Below are positions 34,501 through 44,430 of a stretch of DNA of 64,000 bases, in pieces. How positions within the stretch are numbered: the first letter of the stretch is position 1; each line of letters opens with the position of its first letter. The notes under the pieces are model-generated. The model was not told where the DNA came from and did not search any database. It saw only the letters and a list, made by a program, of their open reading frames with translations. The stretch is taken from NCBI RefSeq assembly GCF_003967555.1, contig NZ_BIFS01000001.1, positions 4,588,001 through 4,652,000 on the forward strand, in the 5' to 3' direction. Source of the stretch: Dictyobacter kobayashii. GTDB taxonomy: Bacteria > Chloroflexota > Ktedonobacteria > Ktedonobacterales > Ktedonobacteraceae. A program made the position numbers and the translations under genes.

Positions 34501-36048
34501 CTATTTATTATTAGGGATGGGCAATAATCCCATTTGATATTTCATCATTAATATGCGGCGCACAGATTCATCAATGCGGGATGGTTGGATCCCTCCATTA
34601 TTTAGTGCCTGCTTGATACCATTGATCATCTGTGCGACATCGTTAGGGCTTGCAGCTCCCATAATGATATCCGAGCCAGCTTCAATTGCCATGGCGGCCG
34701 CTTGATCAGGTGTGTAATAGGCTGTGATGCCTGCCATCGTTAAGCTATCTGTCATAATTACGCCCTGGTACCCCATCTCATCGCGCAATATGCCCGTTAC
34801 CAGTTTGGATGAGAGGGAAGAGGGCTTGCTGGCATCAATGGCGGGCACTATCTCGTGCGTTACCATAATGGCGTGTACCTGCCCCTGTTTAATCAGGGTA
34901 CGATAGGGGGCCCAATCAATTGCTTCTAGCTCACTTTTAGTACGTTGGATACTCGGCAAGCCTACATGGGGATCGACTGTGGCATCTCCCAGGCCAGGAA
35001 AATGTTTGAGCGTGCCAACTACTTTTTGACTCTGTTGCAATCCCTGTAGATAGGCTCCAGCCATGCGCGAGACCACTTCGGGTGTTGTTCCAAAGGTGCG
35101 CATATCCTGATGCATTTCTGAGGAGACCGAGTTGTCTACATCCACCACTGGTGCCAGATTCAGCGTAATACCGTAGGAAGAGAGATCCTGCGCATCCTGT
35201 ATCCCGGCTGCCGTGACTTTCTGGATATCATTTGTAGCCCCCAGCGCGGCGGCCGAGGGACGAGGTCCATCCAGTTGCTGTAAGCGATCGACATTGCCTC
35301 CCTCTTGATCAATCGCCATGCTAATCGGTAGGTCGATCCTGGTATCACGGATCGCCTGTGTCAGGGTTTCAAATTGAGGCTTATCGATGATGTTGCCATT
35401 AGCGGAAAAGAGGATGACCGACCCAACCTGGTATTGGTTGATCATGGTCGAGAGCTGCAGTCCGTCAGTCGCACCGACAAATTGCACCATCATCATCTGC
35501 CCTAGTTTCTGATCCATGGACAACTTGTCGACGATGAGATTAATATATTCCTGGGGTGTAATTGCTGGCTGTTTTGCGCTGCGGTGGGCCTTATTAGTCG
35601 TACTGGATGTTAATCCAGAGAGAACGTCGTTCGCCTCCCCAGATGTACCTGCTATTGAATTGGATGGGTAGAGTATGCTGGCCCAGCCTTGTGACCCAAT
35701 AAATTGAGGCTGTCCCAGATCAACGGCCTGCCAGACCAGAAATATAAGTATAAGGATCAGCCCGGCGGCTTTTTTTCTGCTTAATTGTTTGGATGGTTTC
35801 GTCCTGGCACCTCTATAATCAGGTCGTGATACAGGTATCTGGTTCTGTTTATCAACATTCTCTGAGAGCTCTTCTTTCGTGCTACTTGAGCTCTCCTTAT
35901 CTGTGGGGAATGGAGGAAGCCGAGAATTTTCTGCATCGGGTTGCGCAATAGAAGCTTCAGAAGTATCTACTTGTTTATGTGCTTGGTCGGTTGGTAATGT
36001 ATCTTCCTGCTCGGCTTTGTGCGCTGATAAAGGAGCAGTTGGCTCCAT
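34501..36048 (-). CDS. Membrane-anchored glycoside hydrolase family 3 protein (NagZ-like)
   Basis: The 515 residues begin with a 95-residue hydrophilic Ser/Glu-rich cytoplasmic part, then one membrane helix (AAGLILILIFLVWQAVDLG), then an extracellular GH3 domain. Typical parts: SMDQKLGQMMMVQFVG, PISMAIDQEGGNVDRL, the catalytic loop KHFPGLGDATVDPHVGLP (Asp-x-His dyad), and the nucleophile Asp in GVIMTDSLTMAGI. NagZ-type enzymes release N-acetylglucosamine from peptidoglycan fragments. Membrane anchoring outside the cell fits Gram-positive wall turnover. AGGGGG lies seven bases before the ATG. First gene of the operon with the flippase. Confidence 0.92.
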   Translation of the reverse strand: MEPTAPLSAHKAEQEDTLPTDQAHKQVDTSEASIAQPDAENSRLPPFPTDKESSSSTKEELSENVDKQNQIPVSRPDYRGARTKPSKQLSRKKAAGLILILIFLVWQAVDLGQPQFIGSQGWASILYPSNSIAGTSGEANDVLSGLTSSTTNKAHRSAKQPAITPQEYINLIVDKLSMDQKLGQMMMVQFVGATDGLQLSTMINQYQVGSVILFSANGNIIDKPQFETLTQAIRDTRIDLPISMAIDQEGGNVDRLQQLDGPRPSAAALGATNDIQKVTAAGIQDAQDLSSYGITLNLAPVVDVDNSVSSEMHQDMRTFGTTPEVVSRMAGAYLQGLQQSQKVVGTLKHFPGLGDATVDPHVGLPSIQRTKSELEAIDWAPYRTLIKQGQVHAIMVTHEIVPAIDASKPSSLSSKLVTGILRDEMGYQGVIMTDSLTMAGITAYYTPDQAAAMAIEAGSDIIMGAASPNDVAQMINGIKQALNNGGIQPSRIDESVRRILMMKYQMGLLPIPNNK

Positions 36049-36452
36049 ACAAGACCCCCTTAAAAAGAAAAAAAACTACCGCATTTACATATAAATGATA
36101 GGAAAATTGTTAGAGCTTATTGAGCTAAACACACTACATTGTTGAGTTATAAGCACAATATATTCAAGTATCTTATTGACAATCCTATCAAAGTAATACA
36201 CATATCCTACAAAAAAACCAATCACTCCCTATAACTTATCCTTTCATACCATCTAGAAAGGGGGCGCCATGGGACTGATGTCCCGCAAAGAACAAATATC
36301 AGGGCTTTTCATACCTTCCCTCTCCGTCCTTCCCTCGGAAGGACGGAGAGTCTTAAAAAGCCCTGAACAAATATCTAATTGCTTGTTGAGATGGATTGAC
36401 TGCGATATACTGTTTTTATTATGTTTATAAAAACAGATCCGGGGTATGCTAA
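36049..36452. other. Divergent intergenic region before the NACHT gene
   Basis: Strongly AT-rich, no gene. It holds the MITE-like hairpin at 36290-36375 and must contain promoters for both divergent operons. No clear -35/-10 pair was chosen. Confidence 0.5.
36290..36375. mobile_element. MITE-like 64-bp palindromic insertion with 11-bp direct repeats
   Basis: The 11-base sequence GAACAAATATC occurs at 36290-36300 and again, in direct orientation, at 36365-36375. Between them lies a 64-base unit whose ends are inverted (AGGGCTTTT at 36301, AAAAGCCCT ending 36364). Its centre is a perfect 14-bp hairpin (36320-36333 with 36337-36350, loop CTC). The arrangement is that of a small non-autonomous element with a target duplication. 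It carries no gene. Confidence 0.6.
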
Positions 36453-39400
36453 ATGAAACAAGTACAAAAAAATACTATCTCCCTGGGCATAAGCGGAGGG
36501 CGCCAGGCCCCTATGGTGCCACAGCGCATCCTTTTCTGCTTCCTGGTAGGATTGGGCATAACCTGCCTGCTCACCTTACTTATTGTTTTTGGTATCCTTT
36601 TTCCTTTCCATTTCCTCTCTAATCTGCCTTTTGTTCTTATTATTGCTTTGCCAGAACTCTGTATCTTTACCGGCATCTCTCTATTGGTTGCCAGACCCCT
36701 GGCTATTACTCGTTATCTCCGTGCAGTGCATGAAGCTCAAAAAGCCTACCATGATTTATATACGCCCCTAACTGCTCTGACGAATATTCGCCAGACCACC
36801 GATCTTGCGCAGGCCCAGGATCAAAGTGGGGCGGTGCAGCGCAATGAACAGATTTCTATCCTGCAGTTAGTAGAGAATCAGCGCTCTCATCTATTAATAC
36901 TTGGTGTGCCGGGTGCCGGTAAAACTATGGCTCTGCGGGTCTATCAATATATTTCGTCCCAAAAGACATTGGGTCTGGCTATCAGTAAAAGCAAGATCCC
37001 GGTCTATGTGCCGATGAAAAACTATAGTTTGTTTCTGAAACAGCAACAACTTAATGTTTCTTTATCTGACAATCCCGATGAAGAGAATAGTGTTAATTCT
37101 ACTGCCTCTCTCCTTTCTTATATCACGCAAAATGATCTGCCAGGGATGCGGTTTTTGCGTTCGTATCTACCTACACTGTTTGCGCAGGGTCGACTATTAT
37201 TACTGTGCGATGGACTGAATGAGGTGGATAGTAGCTACATCCCACATGTCAGCCATGAGCTGGTTGAGATTATGCGCCAGGGGCAGAATCGCCTGGTCAT
37301 GACCTGTCGTGAAGTGGATTATCGCGAGCAGGCTGAATTTGCCCAGCTGGTTGAGGATGGGCAGGCCGCGCGCGTCCTGGTGTATCCTCTACAGCCTGAG
37401 CAGGTGGCGGAGTTTGTGTCTCGCTATGTGGATAGGCAAGATGCCCAGTGGCAGCATAGCGCCGATCAGATTATGACGGTGATCGACCGTAGCCGTTTGC
37501 GTTACCACTGCACTAATCCGATGATGTTATTCACTCTGATGGGGATTATTGATAAGATCGGTGTGGAGCGTGGCAAGCAGGTCGATACGCGTGGGCGCCT
37601 GCTGCGTGAGTCTGTGCGGCAACTGTTGCAGCAGGAAATTGAAAAATGGGGCAGTGGTGCGCCGGCCGAACAGGATGTGGTGCGTTTCTTGAGCGAGGTA
37701 GCCTGCGCGGCCCGCTGGGCCCAGGACCGCAATGCGATCCAATTATCGGTCACTCCCCTGGGGAATTCGAGCTCTACCCATAATTTCGATGAGGTGCGCG
37801 ATGAACTCAAATTCTGGTTAGACGAGCATCCGGCGCAAGGACCCTTTGTCGTTGACAACCAGCCTGGTTCTGATCCTTATGACGATCTCTCACTGCTACT
37901 GCAGTTTGCGCAGGGCGCGGGCCTGATTGAGATTAGCCCGGATGGCGTGTTAAGTTTTCGCCATGAGTTGATTGCGGAATACCTGGTGGCGGAATATTTC
38001 GTTGCCAGCGCGCCACGTTTACAGAACTCCCTGACGATTCGTGAAGAGCTCTTAGAGGATGTTGGGCGTTGGAGTGAGCCGGTCGCTATCTGGGCTGGCT
38101 TGCTGGATGATCCTCTAGAACTGGCCGAATGCTTTGGCTTGTTAGGCCTGAGCAATCAAGCCTACGTGTTGCAGGCCCTTACCCTGGGACTGGTGTGTAT
38201 TGGTGTGCTATGGACGCCTCCACAGGCTGAGATCCAGTATCGTGTGGCGTTGCCGCCCAGTATTGAAGAGGCGCTCTCGGTGGCCGTTCGCAATAAAGCG
38301 GCCCGCGAGGAACTGGCCTTGATTTTCACCCATTGCGCTGAAGAAGGTGGCCAGGAGGTCTATCGTTCTCTACTGCCACTGATTACGGCTGACGGCGTGG
38401 ATGAATTGTTGACCTTATTGGATCGCAATGTCGTGCCAGATCTGCTCTTTACTCAATTACAGGATGCTGTGGATGACATGGCGTATGAGCAGCAGGTAAA
38501 GCGCATTGTACGGGTGCTGGGACGGTTTGGTGAAACGGTGGTTGAGCGAGCCGTTGATCTCAGTTTGCCTGCTCCTGAACGCTCACTACGCTTACGGGCT
38601 GCCGCTGTAAATACCCTGGGTTGGACCAGTCAGAGTGGCGCGGTTGAACCCTTGATTGAGCGCTTACGCGATAGCGATCTCTTCATTGCTCAGCGTGCTA
38701 CCAATGCATTAATTCGGCTGGGACCACAACTTATCTTGAATCGTGCCTTGCTGGAATTAGAAAATCGCCATCCTGGCCCCTTCCAGGCGCGCGTACACCA
38801 GGCTCTACTGACCATTATTGATCGTTTTCTGGATGATCAAGATGGTTCTAAATATCAGGTAACCCTGATGCAGTATCAGCATATCCTTGAGCATGTGGTA
38901 CCCATGCTGTCCTCGAATTATCAGTCTGAGCCCGAGACTCAGCAGGTTGCACGCGAATTTATTGTCAAGCAGGGGAAGAGCTCTTCGGCTGCTGGAGGTC
39001 GCGAGCGGCGCTGGGAAAAGGCGATTGATGCCTTACTGGGTTATCTGTCGTCACAAGATGCTACCGCAGTCCAGAATATGGTGCAGGCTCTACAGGAGAT
39101 TGGTTCCTCGGCTGTCCCACGTTTGATTGAGCGCTTGAATAATTCTTCTGAGGTGGTGCGGGTACGGGTGGTGCAGATCCTGAGTGAAGAGCGTGATTTC
39201 CGTGCGCTGGAGCCTCTGCTGCGTTTGCTGGCTGATCCCCAGCCGTCGGTGCGCCAGCAAGTATTTCATGCCCTGCAGGTCTATGCTCCTGAAAGCATTC
39301 CCGGCTTGATCGAGCGCATCTTAACCGATGCCGATGATGTGGTGGCCGAGCGCGCCTCTACTGTTTTGGAATCGATCGGAGATAGTGTGGTTGATCCGGT

Positions 39401-41686
39401 TATTGAGGCCCTCTCCACCGCTGTTTCGGGCCGTACCCGTTTCCTGGTTCAGGTCTTAGAGCATTTGCGTGATGTGCGGGCCGTGCCAGCTTTGATCCAT
39501 CTGTTGGATCAACCCCGGCTTGAGCAACTGGTGATCATCGCTATTATCCGAGCCCTCTGTCAGTTCTCAGATGTACGCGTGGTTGCTCCTCTACTCAATC
39601 TATTGTCGATGAGCCATACTATGGTCTATGAAGCAGCTATCCAGGCTCTCAGTCAGTTAGGAATGGTGGCTTTCCCTGGCCTGGTGGCAACGCTGGATAC
39701 CAATAATGAAACCGTGGTCACGCAGCGTGTTCGACGTGCGTTGATGATGATGGAGCCGTTTCCGGGCGAGCAACTGATAGCAGTGCTAGAGCAGCGACGC
39801 AGCGTTGCCCAGGCCGAGCAGGTAGTCGCTGTCTTGCGCGATAAGGGGAAGGATGCCGCTCCTATGCTGGTGAAAAACTTGCTCCATCGCGATGAGTCGG
39901 TGCGCGAATATATTCATCTGACATTGGAGCAGATGCCTGGACATGCCGTTGTGCCTGCCCTGCTGGATGCATTGGATCAACCAGCGACCCGCAATGTGGT
40001 CAGCGCCTTATTGTTGAAGTATCCTCAGGAAGCTATTCCGCCGCTGGTGAGTCTGCTGGGTGAGCATGAACGTGGCGTCCTGGTCGCGGATCTGTTGCCA
40101 CGCTATGGCCTGGCGGTGCTCAGACCATTGGTGATCGGATTAAATGACCAGCGTGCCAGTACACGGGAGGCTGCGCAGCGGGTGATTATTGCCCTGGTTC
40201 GCCAGCGGCAGGGTGATGAGCAGCAACGTGCTCTGCTTGAAGTGGTGCGCCTCTTCCATCCGACCTTGCCCCCGTACGCGCGCGAGGCTCTGTTAGAGCT
40301 CCTCACCGAGACCCTGGCTGATGTGAGTATGCCTGCGCTATTGGATGGGCTGGAGGATGCGCGTTTGATCGAAGATGTGGCCGAAGCCTTTGTGCGCCTG
40401 GCCCGCAAACCCGCGCGCCAGGAGGCCATTTTGGATCAACTGGTGAATGCGCTCTTCAATGATGAGCGTCGCCAGGGGCGGAGATCGCCTTGATCAGAAA
40501 TGGTGGCCTGGTCGTCTCGCGTGTGGGCGATCTGATCGTCAATTCCAATCCGTCCGTGGCCAAGTCGGCCCAGTTTATTCTCAGTGAGATTGGCGTGCCG
40601 GCCCTCTCCTTTATCTGGAGCGCTCAGAGTGATCGCAGCAATCTGGCGCGGCGTGAGGCTGCGATGGCAGTCTTTCGCAGTATGCCACCCGAAGTGATCA
40701 AAAATGAGCTGGTTTCATTGCTCGTCGGGGATGACCGGGATGATATTGCGATGGCTGTCTCTCTCCTCCTGGAGCGTATTCATGAAGAGGCCAAGTTGCC
40801 GTATCAAGAGCATGTGATGGTGCCAGAATTAATTGAATTTGTGCAGACCAGCACTGTGCAGGAGACGAACCTGCGCATCATGGCCCTGCTACTGTTGCTG
40901 GGTGAGCAGACAGTTATCGATCATATGGTGCAGGCGCTGATTGATAATCCGCTCCAGCGCAAACAACTGGTCTATCTCTTCTTATTACTTGGCCCCAAGA
41001 CGCAACATCTATTGCTGGAGGTGTTTGACGATCCCGATTCTCCTGCCGCTCTGCGTGCTGAGGTCGCCTCGCTGTTGAGCATGACTATTGCTCCAGAAGA
41101 TGTCAAAGACTACGTTTATAATATTGATCGCTATGGTATCGCGAATCGCCGACCTGGCTCTCCGTATCCTGAAGAGCTCTCCGTCTCTTTGCGTGCCCTG
41201 GGTGGTCTGCTGGTCAGTGGACAATGGGATGTGCGTAAGCTACAGGAGTTGCGCGAAGATAAGTCTGAAGAAGGCGCTTTGCGCGAGGTTGCCAATGTTC
41301 TGCTTGGCTGGCGTTATGAGCCGCAACTGCTAAAATTGCAGCAAGAGAACGATCTTCAGCGCGAAAACTTCAAGAAAGACCTGCTGGCCTCTACTGTGAA
41401 GATGGCTGAGCAGCAGACGCGTATCAGTAGCCTGGAAGAGGAACTGGAGAAGGTCAACGATGCGCATGGCGTGCACGAAGACGAACTGAAGAAGGCTTTG
41501 CGCGAGAAAGATGGGCTCAAGGCTATGGTTGAGCAATTGACCAAAGAGCGCAACCGTTTACGCCTGGAGGTGGAGCAGTTAGAGGACGATAAGAGTGAGC
41601 TGATTGATCGTTACCAGGCTATGCAGCGCCAGTTGCCTAAAGGCCCAACCAGCAGCAGTAGCCAGTCGCAACGCTCACATCCATAA
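36453..41686 (+). CDS. Membrane-anchored NACHT NTPase with a long HEAT-repeat array, split by a -1 shift
   Basis: Residues 26-90 hold two to three membrane helices (ILFCFLVGLGITCLLTLLIV). A NACHT-type NTPase follows: Walker A GVPGAGKT (151-158), Walker B LLLLCDGLNEVD (Asp 253), and sensor-like RLVMTCREVDYRE. From about residue 600 on there are many HEAT repeats (AVEPLIERLRDSDLFIAQRA, SSAVPRLIERLNNSSEVVRV, ALEPLLRLLADPQPSVRQQV). The frame ends at 40493, but the -1 frame continues with AEIALIRNGGLVVSRVGDL and more HEAT units, then a coiled coil (ISSLEEELEKVNDAHGVHED). The break is at GGGG (40475-40478). The repaired protein has 1744 residues. It precedes a kinase-WD40 gene by 40 bases and probably works with it. 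Confidence 0.82.
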
Positions 41687-41726
41687 ATGCGGTCCTCGTG
41701 GCCGCTTGCTTTGATAGGGAGGGTCA

Positions 41727-43661
41727 ATGGGGGCCGAGCGCTATGAATTGAAGCGGACCTTGCCGAGTGGACATATGAGTGAGGTCTGGTTGGCCTATGA
41801 TCATGAGAAGGATCTGGATGTGGTGGTGAAGATCATGCGGGTCCATGAGGGTGATGAGCAGCGTAACCAGAAAACCGAAGAGCGTTTCGCGCGCGAAATC
41901 GCGATTCTGCAAGATCTGAGCCATCCTCAGATCTTGCCCTTGCTGGATTCTGGTTACATGTTGTATAAGCAGCGCAATGTGCCTTACCTGGTTTCACCCT
42001 ATATTCCTGAAGGGTCGCTGGCCACTTTGATGAACCAGCGCCCTCCCTGGCAATCCTGGTCTCTACGCCAGGTGGCGGATGCTGTGCTGCAGGCGGCGGA
42101 CTGTCTGTGGTATCTACATTGCCACCATCCACAAATAGTGCATGAAGATGTCAAGCCAGGCAATTTTCTCTATCGTACGGTGAATGTCCCTGAGCGCGCT
42201 GTCTACCTTTATCTGTTTGACTTTGGTATTTCGCGTTATAAGCATCAATCCTTTGAAATGGCCAGTGAGATTGTAGGGACGCCCGCCTTTATGGCTCCCG
42301 AGCAGATTGAGCAGCAGGTTAATTGTGCCTCGGATCAGTATGCGCTGGCTGTCATGGCCTGTGTTTTGTTGACAGGACAGTTCCCGATCCAGACCACTGA
42401 CCAGAACCGCCAGTACTACCTGGAGGCCCACCTCTATACGCCTCCGCAACCTCCCAGCGTTTTATCACCTGAGCGTATACAGTCAGCGCTGGTGGATAAT
42501 GTTTTTTTGCGAGCCCTGGAGAAGCGGCCTGAGCGCCGTTTCCCCACTGTTCTGGCCTTTGCCCAGGCTTTGCGCCATGCGATCTATACGTATGGTGAGG
42601 ACCAGACTGAGCCAGATCCTGGCCCGGCCTCGCTAACACCTCGTTTTTCTCTGCCCCTTGAACTAACTGATAGTGAAGATGGTCGCGTGCTTGATGAGCC
42701 TCTGCCTATCAAGCCTCCTAAGTCGATCTCGCTTGAACGTTCAGAGGGGATGGCACTTTTGCCGTTGCCTCTGCAAGGACCTGTTCGTGTGACGCTTCCT
42801 TCGCGCCCTAAAGCCCTCCATTGGTCACCGGATGGTATGGCCCTGGCCTGTGTACTCTATGGTTCTGTCTATATCTACCAGCCAGGCCATGATTTGCAAC
42901 TGGTGTCTACTCCGAACGCTGGTCATGCCAGTGTCGTGAACTGGTCGGCGGATAGCCAGGTATTGGCCGTGGCTGGCGATCGAAAGGTATACTTCTGGCA
43001 TGTCACTCGCGCTACCCTGTTACCTCATGCCTTGCAACTGACGATGAGTGCGCCGCTGGGTATGGATTGGTCTATACTGGATCAGCTAGCCATTTGGATC
43101 GACGCCTCGATCTGGATTTACCATCTCCCTCGTGCGCGTTTGCAGCAAGCACGGCCCTTGACGCCACAGCACATCTCTACCGGGACCATGCGCTGCGATA
43201 ATCCTGGCACCCTGAGCTGGTCACCGGATGGTACGCGCCTGGCTGCTGGTTCCAGTCATGGAGAAGTGGTCTGCTGGCCCGTTGGTGGAAAGCAGGCAGT
43301 ATGGCATGTGGCGGCCCTGGGCCAGAAGATTCAATGCCTGTGCTGGTCACGGGACGGTTCGCTGCTGGTCGTAGCGACTAAAGATCGCCGTGTGCTGGGC
43401 TGGGATGGGCAAACCCATGCCGAGCTATTGCACTGGGAGCACCTGCCTGCCTTACCACGCCTATTGACGCTCTCTCCACGCGGGCGTATCACTGTGGTCT
43501 CCAGCGAAAAGCGTTTATTGATTGGCTCTGCCCAATCTTCCCATCCCTCGCTAACGATTCCTGGCCAACTCCTGGCCGCCTGGTCGCCTGTCAAAAATGA
43601 GCTGGCAACCCTGGATGACCAGGCTCCCAACGTACTTACAATCTGGTCCGAAGACGCATAG
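41727..43661 (+). CDS. Serine/threonine protein kinase with C-terminal WD40 repeats
   Basis: In 644 residues, the N-terminal kinase domain (about 1-290) has Lys35 in VVVKIM, the catalytic loop HEDVKPGNFL (139-148, Asp141), DFGIS (Asp165) and GTPAFMAPEQIE. Two deviations: the HRD Arg is Glu, and the Gly-rich loop is reduced to PSGHMSEV. Residues 340-640 hold WD40 units (LHWSPDGMALACVLYGSVYI, VVNWSADSQVLAVAGDRKVY, LSWSPDGTRLAAGSSHGEVV, LCWSRDGSLLVVATKDRRVL). There is no membrane helix, so it is cytosolic. GGGAGGG precedes the ATG. It is co-transcribed with the NACHT-HEAT gene. Confidence 0.92.
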   Translation: MGAERYELKRTLPSGHMSEVWLAYDHEKDLDVVVKIMRVHEGDEQRNQKTEERFAREIAILQDLSHPQILPLLDSGYMLYKQRNVPYLVSPYIPEGSLATLMNQRPPWQSWSLRQVADAVLQAADCLWYLHCHHPQIVHEDVKPGNFLYRTVNVPERAVYLYLFDFGISRYKHQSFEMASEIVGTPAFMAPEQIEQQVNCASDQYALAVMACVLLTGQFPIQTTDQNRQYYLEAHLYTPPQPPSVLSPERIQSALVDNVFLRALEKRPERRFPTVLAFAQALRHAIYTYGEDQTEPDPGPASLTPRFSLPLELTDSEDGRVLDEPLPIKPPKSISLERSEGMALLPLPLQGPVRVTLPSRPKALHWSPDGMALACVLYGSVYIYQPGHDLQLVSTPNAGHASVVNWSADSQVLAVAGDRKVYFWHVTRATLLPHALQLTMSAPLGMDWSILDQLAIWIDASIWIYHLPRARLQQARPLTPQHISTGTMRCDNPGTLSWSPDGTRLAAGSSHGEVVCWPVGGKQAVWHVAALGQKIQCLCWSRDGSLLVVATKDRRVLGWDGQTHAELLHWEHLPALPRLLTLSPRGRITVVSSEKRLLIGSAQSSHPSLTIPGQLLAAWSPVKNELATLDDQAPNVLTIWSEDA

Positions 43662-43817
43662 GGCCAGCCCTCAGAGATAGCTGCCAGGGGTTTCATATTG
43701 TATCCTCCTAACTTGTTCCTGCGTATACCAATTGTATCCATCAAGTCTAAAAGTACATAAAAAGTAGATGCGTTCCCTGTGAGCGTTTGCATGTAGAAAT
43801 AGATTGGAGGGTGTTTT

Positions 43818-44330
43818 ATGAGTGCACATACTGAAAATAAAAGCGATACTAAACTCTTGAGTGAAAAAATTAAAGATATCCGTATGGCGATGATGACAAC
43901 GATCGAGCCAGACGGAAGCCTGCATAGCCGACCGATGGCCACCCAGGACTTTAAAGCGCTAGAGTTTGATGGTGATCTCTGGTTTTTGACCTATGTTACT
44001 TCCCCAAAGGTGGAGGACGTGCAGCAGCATCAGCAGGTCAATTTAAGCTACAGCAAGCCTGGTGATAACCTGTTCGTATCTGTGTCAGGTACTGCCCAGA
44101 TCGTACAAGATCGCCAGAAAATCAAAGATCTCTGGAATCCTTTCTTCAAAACCTGGTTCCCCAATGGCGAAGATGATCCCAACATCGTACTCCTGAAAGT
44201 CCACGTCCAGAGTGCCGAGTACTGGGATGCCCCATCTGGCAAAATGGGCCTCCTGTACACCATCGTCAAAGGTTTAACTACCCATGGCGAAAAACAGGCC
44301 GGCGAAGACGTAAAATTAAACATGCAATAA
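43818..44330 (+). CDS. Pyridoxamine 5'-phosphate oxidase-like (general stress protein 26 type) protein
   Basis: A 170-residue split-barrel flavin-binding protein. It shows the GSP26 pattern: IRMAMMTTIEPDGSLHSRPM, FDGDLWFLTYVTSPKVEDV, QQVNLSYSKPGDNLFVSVSG, IKDLWNPFFKTWFPNGEDDP, NIVLLKVHVQSAEYWDAPSG. Members bind FMN or related cofactors, and some reduce them in stress responses. The substrate is unknown. GGAGGG lies ahead of the ATG. It is a single gene with its own terminator. Confidence 0.9.
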   Translation: MSAHTENKSDTKLLSEKIKDIRMAMMTTIEPDGSLHSRPMATQDFKALEFDGDLWFLTYVTSPKVEDVQQHQQVNLSYSKPGDNLFVSVSGTAQIVQDRQKIKDLWNPFFKTWFPNGEDDPNIVLLKVHVQSAEYWDAPSGKMGLLYTIVKGLTTHGEKQAGEDVKLNMQ

Positions 44331-44338
44331 CCCCAATT

Positions 44339-44365
44339 GAAAAGCGCCTACAAGAGGCGCTTTTC
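44339..44365. terminator. Rho-independent terminator
   Basis: A perfect 11-bp stem (44339-44349 with 44355-44365) with a five-base loop, flanked by A-rich left and TTTT right ends. It starts nine bases after the stop codon at 44330. Confidence 0.8.
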
Positions 44366-44430
44366 AAGCTTATTTCATAAAAGCCCCGCACGTACTTTTC
44401 GTGTTTCTTGTTGCGCTCAGTAACCTCGCT

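Noticed and set aside
40490..41686. A separate HEAT-repeat gene of 398 codons starting with TTG
   Set aside because: No ribosome site, a TTG start, and the -1 frame joins smoothly to the preceding HEAT array at a GGGG run. One broken gene is the better reading.
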